From an uncultured Blautia sp. (GTDB lineage Bacteria > Bacillota > Clostridia > Lachnospirales > Lachnospiraceae), in assembly GCA_934394595.1 (NCBI GenBank), contig CAKRRX010000096.1, forward strand, positions 1 to 9,826: a stretch of DNA of 9,826 nt, given 5' to 3'. A program made the translations under genes and the position numbers. Every line of letters begins with the position of its first letter. Positions within the stretch are counted from its first letter, which is position 1. A model generated the notes under the pieces. It was not told where the DNA came from. It did no database searches and worked only from the letters and a program-made list of their open reading frames with translations. Shown here in pieces: positions 1 through 5,692 of this stretch.

Positions 1-4
1 CCAT

Positions 5-18
5 TCATGCTTGCATGA
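5..18. repeat. short inverted repeat TCATGC-tt-GCATGA
   Basis: A perfect 6-bp inverted repeat with a 2-nt centre, seen directly. No gene is visible in the first 266 bases, so its context lies outside the window. It could be a protein-binding palindrome or chance. Confidence 0.3.
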
Positions 19-69
19 TAAAGCTTTTGAATTTGGAACCACCAAACATAAGGTTAATATATCTTTTGT

Positions 70-94
70 CCCTAATAACTTTTAACCCTAATAA
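70..94 (+). repeat. tandem-spaced direct repeat CCCTAATAA
   Basis: The 9-mer CCCTAATAA occurs at 70-78 and again at 86-94, a 16-bp period, in otherwise AT-rich non-coding DNA just left of a long hairpin. No known element is recognised. In AT-rich sequence this could be chance. Confidence 0.3.
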
Positions 95-98
95 TAAA

Positions 99-141
99 AT
101 GTCATTTTATTCCAGTCAATAAACTGGGAATAAAACGACAT
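99..141. repeat. long imperfect hairpin in non-coding DNA
   Basis: Arms 99-113 and 127-141 are complementary over 15 positions with one mismatch (ATGTCATTTTATTCC against GGAATAAAACGACAT). The stem extends inward by AGT/ACT with one bulged G, closing on a 6-nt loop. Read on the - strand, the hairpin is followed by a T-rich run (TTTATTATTAG), like a weak intrinsic terminator, but no - strand gene ends here. On the + strand no T-tract follows. It may be an orphan terminator or the remnant of a mobile element end. Confidence 0.5.
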
Positions 142-194
142 CAAAGCGGCTTAAAACAACACATTTCAATTAACAAGTTACTGATTTGCATAAC

Positions 195-213
195 GGAGGA
201 TTCAGTCTCCTCC
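195..213. repeat. small inverted repeat GGAGGA/TCCTCC
   Basis: Perfect 6-bp stem with a 7-nt loop in the non-coding stretch upstream of the transposase-like gene. It lies upstream of the predicted promoter, so it would not be in that transcript. No function can be assigned. The rest of 142-266 shows no gene. Confidence 0.3.
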
Positions 214-266
214 CATGTCTTTCTCATCCTACCAGCATATTCTTTTGCTTTTTTCTATGATGTATA

Positions 267-295
267 TTGATGTACTGTTATGATTATGATATAAT
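267..295 (+). promoter_or_regulatory. sigma-A-type promoter of the transposase-derived gene
   Basis: TTGATG (267-272) and a perfect TATAAT (290-295) are separated by exactly 17 nt, close to the housekeeping consensus. Transcription would start near 302, giving a leader of about 40 nt that carries AAAGGAGG at 327-334, 7 nt before the ATG at 342. Confidence 0.7.
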
Positions 296-298
296 TTA

Positions 299-310
299 TT
301 TAACGTTAAA
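299..310. promoter_or_regulatory. 12-bp palindrome over the predicted start site
   Basis: TTTAACGTTAAA is a perfect palindrome immediately downstream of the -10 box and centred close to the predicted transcription start. That position suits a repressor operator. The palindrome is seen; the operator role is inferred, and AT-rich palindromes of this size also arise by chance. Confidence 0.35.
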
Positions 311-341
311 GTAAAAATGTTTGCACAAAGGAGGCCACAAC

Positions 342-1607
342 ATGTTTCTGAAAAAAACCCCGAAACCAAAAGGAACCTACCTTGCTATAACTGAATCCTA
401 CTATGACAAAGAAAAGAAAGCTACCAGACAGAAGACCATCATGGGATTGGGCTATCTGGAAGAACTACGTCTGGAATATCCTGACCCTATCGCCCATTTT
501 GAAAAAGTCGTGGCAGATATGAACCAGGAACGGGAAACAAAAAAGAATTCCGTAGTATACGTAGATCTGACCTGTCCCCTTCATTCTGATGATCATTTTC
601 TGAAAAATATTGGATATGGCATTCTGAAATATATTTACAAAGAGCTTCAGCTGGACATCTTCTGGCGTACCAAAACGTGGAAGCTTACCCTCCCCTATAA
701 TATAGAAGAAATTTTTCGTTTTCTGGTCATTTCCCAGATCATGCATCCGGATGCTTCCTGGACAGATACCTTTGATATGTCTGATTATTTTGAAGTTCCA
801 CAGAATATGACCCCCGAAAATATTTCTTCCGCTGTTGACATCCTTGCAAACTATCAGAAAGATATACAGAAATGGATCTACGAACATTCCTCTTCACTTT
901 TTCAGCGAGACTATTCCCTGATGTGCCTGGATCATTCCAGCTATTCCTTTTCTTATCCAGAAGAAAGAGATGAAGCAGCCATCCACGCTACCCGCAGGGA
1001 GTACACCAAAATACAGCTGAATCTTCTCACAGATCGAAGTGGAATCCCAATTGCCTATGATACAGTTTCCGACCAGGAGCCTCTAGTCCAGGCAATTCCT
1101 CAAGCTGTTCGATGGATAAAAAGATCCACCTCTGCTATCCATGTCCTTTCCACTGCATCCGAGCCTCCTTCGGAAAAAGCAGCTGTCACAGATTCCATTC
1201 TCACAGATGGATATTTTTATGGACAGTCGGACAGTGATTTTAAAGAGGAGATTTCTCCATTGTTCCACAAAATACGTCATATAGAAACCTATTTTCATAA
1301 AGTTCTTGACGGTTACAATTCCTCTCCGTTCTTCTGCTGGGATCAGAATCGTATCAGTGGGTTCTTCATCATAAACTTCACTGCCATCACATTGATTCGT
1401 CTGCTTCAGGCAAAACTGGATTTCCGTTTTTCCATGGCTCAGATTGTGAACTCTCTTCAAAAATACAATTGCGTCCAGATAGCAAGAAATATTTACCAGT
1501 TTACCTATTACGATCAGATTTTGGAAGCCTGCGAGAAGAATCTTGGACTGGAGCTTCATAACAAATATTCCAATCAAATTCAGATCCGACGTCTCCTGCG
1601 CTACTGA
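342..1607 (+). CDS. IS1634/IS4-like transposase-derived protein, shortened and probably catalytically inactive
   Basis: 421 aa. ATG at 342 is chosen because AAAGGAGG lies 7 nt upstream; an in-frame TTG at 321 has no ribosome binding site. The N-terminus (MFLKKTPKPKGTYLAITESY, then RQKTIMGLGYLEEL, residues 29-42) matches the start of IS1634-type transposases, as does DPIAHF (48-53). The central region keeps D197 (LDHSSYSF) and a DRSGIPIAYD stretch (231-240). The segment that normally carries the second catalytic Asp reads HVLSTASEPP (267-276), without it. A glutamate in IETYFHK (314-320) may be the third DDE residue. Family members are usually well over 500 aa, and the missing length appears to lie between about 290 and 310. 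The frame is intact, with its own promoter, strong ribosome binding site and terminator. No matching inverted repeats flank it. It is either a decayed transposase or a domesticated one; the family assignment is from sequence recall. Confidence 0.72.
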   Translation: MFLKKTPKPKGTYLAITESYYDKEKKATRQKTIMGLGYLEELRLEYPDPIAHFEKVVADMNQERETKKNSVVYVDLTCPLHSDDHFLKNIGYGILKYIYKELQLDIFWRTKTWKLTLPYNIEEIFRFLVISQIMHPDASWTDTFDMSDYFEVPQNMTPENISSAVDILANYQKDIQKWIYEHSSSLFQRDYSLMCLDHSSYSFSYPEERDEAAIHATRREYTKIQLNLLTDRSGIPIAYDTVSDQEPLVQAIPQAVRWIKRSTSAIHVLSTASEPPSEKAAVTDSILTDGYFYGQSDSDFKEEISPLFHKIRHIETYFHKVLDGYNSSPFFCWDQNRISGFFIINFTAITLIRLLQAKLDFRFSMAQIVNSLQKYNCVQIARNIYQFTYYDQILEACEKNLGLELHNKYSNQIQIRRLLRY

Positions 1608-1608
1608 C

Positions 1609-1670
1609 AAAAAGCCCTTTGACCACTGACAGGATTATCAAAATCCCATAAGTCAGTCAAAGGGCTTTTT
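1609..1670. terminator. bidirectional intrinsic terminator
   Basis: Perfect 15-bp arms, 1609-1623 and 1656-1670 (AAAAAGCCCTTTGAC / GTCAAAGGGCTTTTT), extended inward by ACTGAC/GTCAGT if the left arm bulges 3 nt. T-runs follow the GC-rich stem on both strands. It begins 1 nt after the transposase-like stop and lies 18 nt past the end of the convergent gene at 1689, so it can serve both. Confidence 0.9.
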
Positions 1671-1688
1671 CATTTATGATTCAATTAT

Positions 1689-2276
1689 TTATGCACGCAG
1701 GCTTCCCTCTCCCGGAAAGTGCAGTTCGTACATTTCTCTGGCAGCTCTGGTTACAATTCCCAGCTCATCCTCCAGATCAAACTCTCTTGGAAACTCCACA
1801 GCAGTTGTATAAATATCATCTTTCAGCTTATCTTTAAGTTTATCGTTGCTGATTTTGATAATACCACAAAGTGTAGTTCCATAGGAACGATCGGATTCAC
1901 ACAGCTCCATGTAGATTTTTACCATATGGCAGCACTCACGGTAAAGAAGCTCCTCGTAGTCTCTGCCTTTTGCAGCAAATTCCTTAAACGTCAGTTTATC
2001 AAGCTGTTTCAGGATTTCCTTGCGGCCTCCCTTTTTCCCTAAGAATTTGTTTCCATGATCCTTATTAAATTCCATTTTCATCCACAGTGCCAGAAAACCG
2101 TCGGCACGTGTATCTCCGCCGCTCTGAGCCTTATCCTTATAGCGGATCTCCCATAAGTCCTTGCGGATAGCATTCAATTCCGGTTCCTCACCAGACTCAA
2201 TAGATAAATTTAAAAGCGCCAGGCGCTTTGCCGGGTCCATTTCATTGTAATACTGGATAATTGTTGGGGTGTCCAT
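1689..2276 (-). CDS. uncharacterised small protein (possibly DUF6553-like)
   Basis: 195 aa, soluble, rich in charged residues, with no signal peptide or membrane segment. It begins MDTPTIIQYYNEMDPAKR. A central block ADGFLALWMKMEFN (residues 58-71) looks conserved, followed by a Lys-rich stretch and helical segments with a CC pair (REC-CHM, near 113-116). I do not recognise a catalytic motif. From memory it resembles proteins filed as DUF6553 in gut Firmicutes; that label needs a profile search. The ATG is preceded by AAGGAGAA, 6 nt away, which overlaps the stop codon of glf. The 11-nt gap implies co-transcription and possible translational coupling with glf. Transcription ends at the bidirectional terminator downstream. 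Placement next to glf does not reveal its role. Confidence 0.75.
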   Translation of the reverse strand: MDTPTIIQYYNEMDPAKRLALLNLSIESGEEPELNAIRKDLWEIRYKDKAQSGGDTRADGFLALWMKMEFNKDHGNKFLGKKGGRKEILKQLDKLTFKEFAAKGRDYEELLYRECCHMVKIYMELCESDRSYGTTLCGIIKISNDKLKDKLKDDIYTTAVEFPREFDLEDELGIVTRAAREMYELHFPGEGSLRA

Positions 2277-2287
2277 ATTGTTCTCCT

Positions 2288-3403
2288 TTATGCTTCTTCG
2301 TAAGTAAGCTCTGTCTCTGCCATATTCAGAGCTTCCTCAATAACCTTATCCATGTCCATGTAGCGGTACATTCCAAGGCGTCCGCCAAACAGCACATTCT
2401 TCTCCTTCAGTGCCAGGCGCTCATATTTATCAAACAGCTCATCATTCTTAGGATCGTTGATCGGATAGTATGGCTCTTTTCCTTTTTCCCAGGCTGCCGG
2501 ATATTCTCTGGTGATCACAGTCTTTGGCTGTGTACCAAATTCAAAATGCTTATGCTCAATCACTCTGGTATACGGAACTTCATAATCTGTATAATTCACC
2601 ACTGCATTTCCCTGATAATTGCCCATGTCCAGAATCTCTGTCTCAAAGCGTAAAGACCTGTATTCCAGCTCTCCATAGCAATAATCATAAAATTCATCAA
2701 TCATTCCGGTAAACAGGATCTTATCTGCCTGAGCTGTCAGCTCGTCTCTGTTGGCAAAGAAATCTGTCTTCAGACATACCTGAACACCCTCCAGAAGCTT
2801 CCTGATGATCCTGGTGTAACCGCCTTTTGGAATTCCCTGATAGGGATCTTTGAAGTAATTATTATCATAAATATAGCGGAGCGGAAGCCGCTTAATGATA
2901 AATGCAGGAAGATCCTTGCATTCTCTTCCCCACTGCTTCCTGGTATAGCCCTCTACCAGTTTCTCATAAACATCCTGCCCTACCAGCGCCAGTGCCTGCT
3001 CTTCCAGATTCTTCGGATGTGTGATATGCATACGTGAAATCTGCTCCTGGATCTTGGCCTTTGCCTCCGCCGGTGTCTTCACGCCCCAGAGCTGATGGAA
3101 GGTATTCATATTAAATGGAAGATTATATAATTCGTCCTTATAAACTGCAATAGGAGAATTCACAAAATGATTGAACTCTGTAAACTGATTCACATAGTCC
3201 CAGATCTCCTTACTGGAGGTATGGAAAATATGCGCCCCATACTTATGGACCTGAATTCCTTCAATCTCTTCCGTATAAATATTTCCTCCTATATGGTCAC
3301 GTTTGTCAATAACCAGACAGGTCTTTCCTTTTTTGGTAGCCTCATGGGCAAATACAGCGCCAAATAAGCCGGCTCCCACGATCAGATAATCATATTTCTT
3401 CAT
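2288..3403 (-). CDS. glf: UDP-galactopyranose mutase
   Basis: 371 aa, the usual length. It is a flavoenzyme that interconverts UDP-galactopyranose and UDP-galactofuranose in the cytosol, supplying galactofuranose for cell-surface polysaccharide. Visible signatures are the FAD dinucleotide-binding GAGLFG (residues 10-15), an acidic/basic strand end IDKRDHIGGN (32-41), YGAHIFHT (55-62), YTRKQWG (153-159), RLPLRY (172-177), YYPINDPKN (312-320) and the C-terminal GRLGMYRYMDMD (341-352). The ATG at 3403 is chosen over an in-frame ATG at 3433: the former has AAAGGGG 8 nt upstream and matches family N-termini (MKKYDYLIVGAG), while the latter lies inside a -10 box. It is first in a two-gene unit with the 195-aa protein. 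No glycosyltransferase lies beside it in this window, so the galactofuranose acceptor is unknown. Identity is very secure. Confidence 0.97.
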   Translation of the reverse strand: MKKYDYLIVGAGLFGAVFAHEATKKGKTCLVIDKRDHIGGNIYTEEIEGIQVHKYGAHIFHTSSKEIWDYVNQFTEFNHFVNSPIAVYKDELYNLPFNMNTFHQLWGVKTPAEAKAKIQEQISRMHITHPKNLEEQALALVGQDVYEKLVEGYTRKQWGRECKDLPAFIIKRLPLRYIYDNNYFKDPYQGIPKGGYTRIIRKLLEGVQVCLKTDFFANRDELTAQADKILFTGMIDEFYDYCYGELEYRSLRFETEILDMGNYQGNAVVNYTDYEVPYTRVIEHKHFEFGTQPKTVITREYPAAWEKGKEPYYPINDPKNDELFDKYERLALKEKNVLFGGRLGMYRYMDMDKVIEEALNMAETELTYEEA

Positions 3404-3431
3404 GCTCGTTGCCCCTTTCTTTTGTAGCTCC

Positions 3432-3440
3432 ATTATAACA
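3432..3440 (-). promoter_or_regulatory. extended -10 promoter of glf
   Basis: On the - strand TGT-TATAAT (3440 to 3432) is an extended -10 element. No good -35 is present; the 17-nt position falls in the right arm of the upstream terminator. The predicted start near 3425 gives a leader of about 20 nt with the AAAGGGG site. This gives glf its own transcription start just after the putP terminator. Confidence 0.55.
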
Positions 3441-3449
3441 AATTTTCAG

Positions 3450-3488
3450 AAAAAAAGGTAGTCCTTAACGCCAAGGACTACCCTTTTT
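3450..3488. terminator. intrinsic terminator after putP, T-runs on both strands
   Basis: Perfect 10-bp stem GGTAGTCCTT (3457-3466) / AAGGACTACC (3473-3482) with a 6-nt loop. On the - strand it is followed by seven T (3456 to 3450), 25 nt after the putP stop. The + strand also has a T-run from 3484. Confidence 0.93.
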
Positions 3489-3507
3489 TATAAAATTTTA
3501 AGAGTAT

Positions 3508-5040
3508 TTATTTTGCAGCAACTCTGTCAAATTCATCTGTAATCTCTTTAGACGGTGCTTTTGTTAAAAGGCTTATTACAATGATCATAACCAGACTCAG
3601 CAAAAAGCCCACAGCCAGGGAATAAAGCCCGGTAGCAGTTCCCAGAGTCTGGCCGCCAATAAGTGGAATATAATCCCAGATAATAACCGTCAACCCTCCT
3701 GTTATCATTCCTGCAATAGCTCCCGGAAGATTGGTTCTTCTCCAGAACAGAGACATCACAACAATTGGACCAAAGGCTGAACCAAGACCTGCCCAGGCAT
3801 TGGAAACCAACCCCATAATGCTGCTGTTTGGATTCCATGCGATCACAAAAGCCAGAACTGCAATCACAATAACCGTGATACGGCTTACTTTCAGGATTTC
3901 CTTATTGTCCGCATCTTTCTTGATAAAACTGTGATACAGATCCTCTGATACAGCTGATGCTGTGACAAGAAGCTGGGAATCTGCCGTGGACATAATAGCA
4001 GCCAGAATTCCGCAAAGAAACAGTCCGCCGATAAAAGGCAGTGCCAATTGTGAAGTAAACACCTTCCGGATTAATTCAATAAACACGCTCTCAGCAGATG
4101 CTGCCCCATTTTCTCCCAAAATCACAGGAAGCAAATATGCTCTGCCAATTACAGCAATAGCAAATGCCGCACACAGAGAAAGCAGATCCCACACAATCGC
4201 AATCACCCAGGACTTCTTTAATTCTTTTTCACTTTTTACTGCCATGAATCTTACCAATACGTGAGGCATTCCACAATATCCGAATCCCCATGCGAGCTGG
4301 GAAAAGATTTCTACAAATGTATAAGGGCGATCTCCATTCATAAAGGGATCCAAATAAGCGCTTGCGCCTCCCGTAACACCACTTTGTGTGATCAGATCTG
4401 TCAGATTACCTGGAAGCAAAAAATATGCCACCAGCGGTACTACCAAAAGACCGATCAGCATAAGCATTCCCTGCACAAAATCCGTAACACAAACTGCCAT
4501 AAAGCCACCCATAAAGGTATAGCAAAGGATAACAGCTGCACCAATGGCAAGTGCCAGGTGATAATCCAGCCCGAATACAGTGTTAAATAATTTTCCTCCA
4601 GCTGCCAGAGCAGATGCCGTATAAACCAGGAAAAAAATTACGATCACAACAGATGAAATAAGAAGCAGTATTTTCTTTTTGTCTCGGTACCGGTTCTCAA
4701 AAAATGCTGGAATCGTCATAGAATTATTTGCTTCTATGGTATATTTTCTCAACCGTCCGGAAATGCATACCCAGTTCAGAACCGTACCTATAAAAAGTCC
4801 CACTGCGATCCAGATCTGACCAGAGCCGAAAGAATAGATTGCTCCCGGAAGTCCCATTAAAAGCCATCCACTCATGTCCGATGCCTGCGCAGAAAGGGCT
4901 GCCACCCATCCGTTCAGTCCTCTTCCACCCAGAAAGTAATCCTCAGAGCTGGACGTCTTTTTCATGTAAATTGCACCTATCACAATCATAAGCAACAGGT
5001 AAAATACAAAAGCTGCCAGAATTATTGTTGTTCCACTCAC
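3508..5040 (-). CDS. putP: sodium/proline symporter
   Basis: 510 aa, typical of the SSS (sodium:solute symporter) family. It is a polytopic inner-membrane carrier that takes up L-proline with Na+, for nutrition or osmoprotection. Hydrophobic segments fit the 13-helix topology. Helix 2 carries SAQASDMSGWLLMGLPG (residues 50-66), the Na+ and substrate-binding signature whose Asp is at 55, as in E. coli PutP. GRLRKYT (95-101), YTFMGGFMAV (174-183) and the later AAIMSTADSQLLV (347-359) with the conserved Ser-Thr pair are also present. Proline specificity is inferred from similarity to PutP rather than other SSS members. The start is GTG at 5040, preceded by AGAGGAGGAG a few nt upstream; the ATG overlapping it is out of frame. 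It follows the DUF5662-like gene after about 100 nt, so it may be read from the exoIII unit or from its own promoter. A strong terminator follows. Confidence 0.95.
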   Translation of the reverse strand: MSGTTIILAAFVFYLLLMIVIGAIYMKKTSSSEDYFLGGRGLNGWVAALSAQASDMSGWLLMGLPGAIYSFGSGQIWIAVGLFIGTVLNWVCISGRLRKYTIEANNSMTIPAFFENRYRDKKKILLLISSVVIVIFFLVYTASALAAGGKLFNTVFGLDYHLALAIGAAVILCYTFMGGFMAVCVTDFVQGMLMLIGLLVVPLVAYFLLPGNLTDLITQSGVTGGASAYLDPFMNGDRPYTFVEIFSQLAWGFGYCGMPHVLVRFMAVKSEKELKKSWVIAIVWDLLSLCAAFAIAVIGRAYLLPVILGENGAASAESVFIELIRKVFTSQLALPFIGGLFLCGILAAIMSTADSQLLVTASAVSEDLYHSFIKKDADNKEILKVSRITVIVIAVLAFVIAWNPNSSIMGLVSNAWAGLGSAFGPIVVMSLFWRRTNLPGAIAGMITGGLTVIIWDYIPLIGGQTLGTATGLYSLAVGFLLSLVMIIVISLLTKAPSKEITDEFDRVAAK

Positions 5041-5094
5041 ATTCTCTCCTCCTCTGTTTTAGCAGATAATTCCAGGACAAAGCCCTTGCCCGTG

Positions 5095-5145
5095 AAATTC
5101 ATTTACTACTTTACCACAGAGTAGTGTGAAAGTCCAATGAAATTT
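5095..5145. promoter_or_regulatory. nested inverted repeats upstream of putP
   Basis: Inner arms ACTACT (5105-5110) / AGTAGT (5120-5125) sit inside outer arms AAATTCATT (5095-5103) / AATGAAATTT (5136-5145, one extra base). The structure begins at the stop codon of the preceding gene. It lacks a T-tract, so it is a poor terminator. A weak promoter-like pair, TTGGAC then TAAAGT with 18-nt spacing on the - strand, lies inside it, which would suit an operator. Function is inferred only. Confidence 0.35.
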
Positions 5146-5692
5146 AGTGATTTTTCTCTTTTTTCAGATATACATTCTTTATATACCACAGACAGCTCTT
5201 TTCTCCTTTATCCGAAAGGATCCGAAGGAGTCCTTCCAGTTCCTTCTTTGTCTGAGGATGTACAAACCACAGCTTTGGCTTGCTTTTCAGAAAATACTTC
5301 AAAGGTTCCTGGTTGGTATAGGCATCTCCCAGATAGGTTCTGGATGCACTGATACGGTCCATGACCATCTCTGCTACATATCTGCGGGGCATTCTGGCAC
5401 CCATGATCACATGCTCCGGGTCATTTACCGCATAATCCACCCAATGCTCATAGTGATGCCTGTTCCGTCCCTTGTGGTGCAGCCAGGCTGTGGAAACACC
5501 AATATCCTCACGTTCTGCATTGTTGGGGCTTCTGGTACCCTGATAATATTTACAGCCTACAAGAAACTCTGCAGGGGAATATTTTGACAGATCATGGAGC
5601 AGCCCCTGCTTGTATAATCCAATACGGAAACAATATTTCATAACCATAAGCTTATGCCTGGTGATGGTCTTAAAGTGAAGCCACGGATGCAT
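5144..5692 (-). CDS. DUF5662-like protein of unknown function
   Basis: 182 aa from ATG 5692, chosen because GGAG lies 5 nt upstream and MHPWLHFKTITRHK matches the beginning of related proteins. An in-frame upstream start at 5728 would add 12 residues. His- and Asp-rich motifs stand out: LYKQGLLHDLSKYSP (residues 26-40), NNAERE (57-62), WLHHKGRNRHHYEHW (70-84) and MVMDRI (109-114). LLHDLSKYS plus the later His pairs and D112 recall metal-binding HD-type phosphohydrolases, but this is inference; relatives are known to me only as DUF5662. No membrane segment or signal peptide. The start lies within the last 23 nt of the GlgX-like gene, so the two are probably translationally coupled. The C-terminus is basic (KKEKNH). 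Confidence 0.8.
   Translation of the reverse strand: MHPWLHFKTITRHKLMVMKYCFRIGLYKQGLLHDLSKYSPAEFLVGCKYYQGTRSPNNAEREDIGVSTAWLHHKGRNRHHYEHWVDYAVNDPEHVIMGARMPRRYVAEMVMDRISASRTYLGDAYTNQEPLKYFLKSKPKLWFVHPQTKKELEGLLRILSDKGEKSCLWYIKNVYLKKEKNH

Noticed and set aside
1..341. CRISPR array, tRNA or riboswitch in the left non-coding region
   Set aside because: Only isolated short repeats and hairpins; no regular repeat-spacer pattern, cloverleaf or recognisable aptamer core.
1083..1610. 175-codon - strand open frame
   Set aside because: Antisense to the transposase-derived gene; no similarity recognised and it runs into the terminator.
1609..1670. Terminator arms as a possible inverted repeat end of an insertion sequence
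   Set aside because: No matching copy on the left side of the transposase-derived gene and no target duplication; a bidirectional terminator explains it fully.
2261..2653. 130-codon + strand open frame
   Set aside because: Antisense to glf, Cys/Leu/Ile-rich as expected of a reverse-strand shadow.
3404..3433. Longer glf start with 10 extra residues
   Set aside because: The upstream ATG overlaps the -10 box and lacks a ribosome binding site; the family N-terminus begins at the later ATG.
5147..5587. 146-codon + strand open frame
   Set aside because: Antisense to the DUF5662-like gene, whose own motifs and ribosome binding site are convincing.
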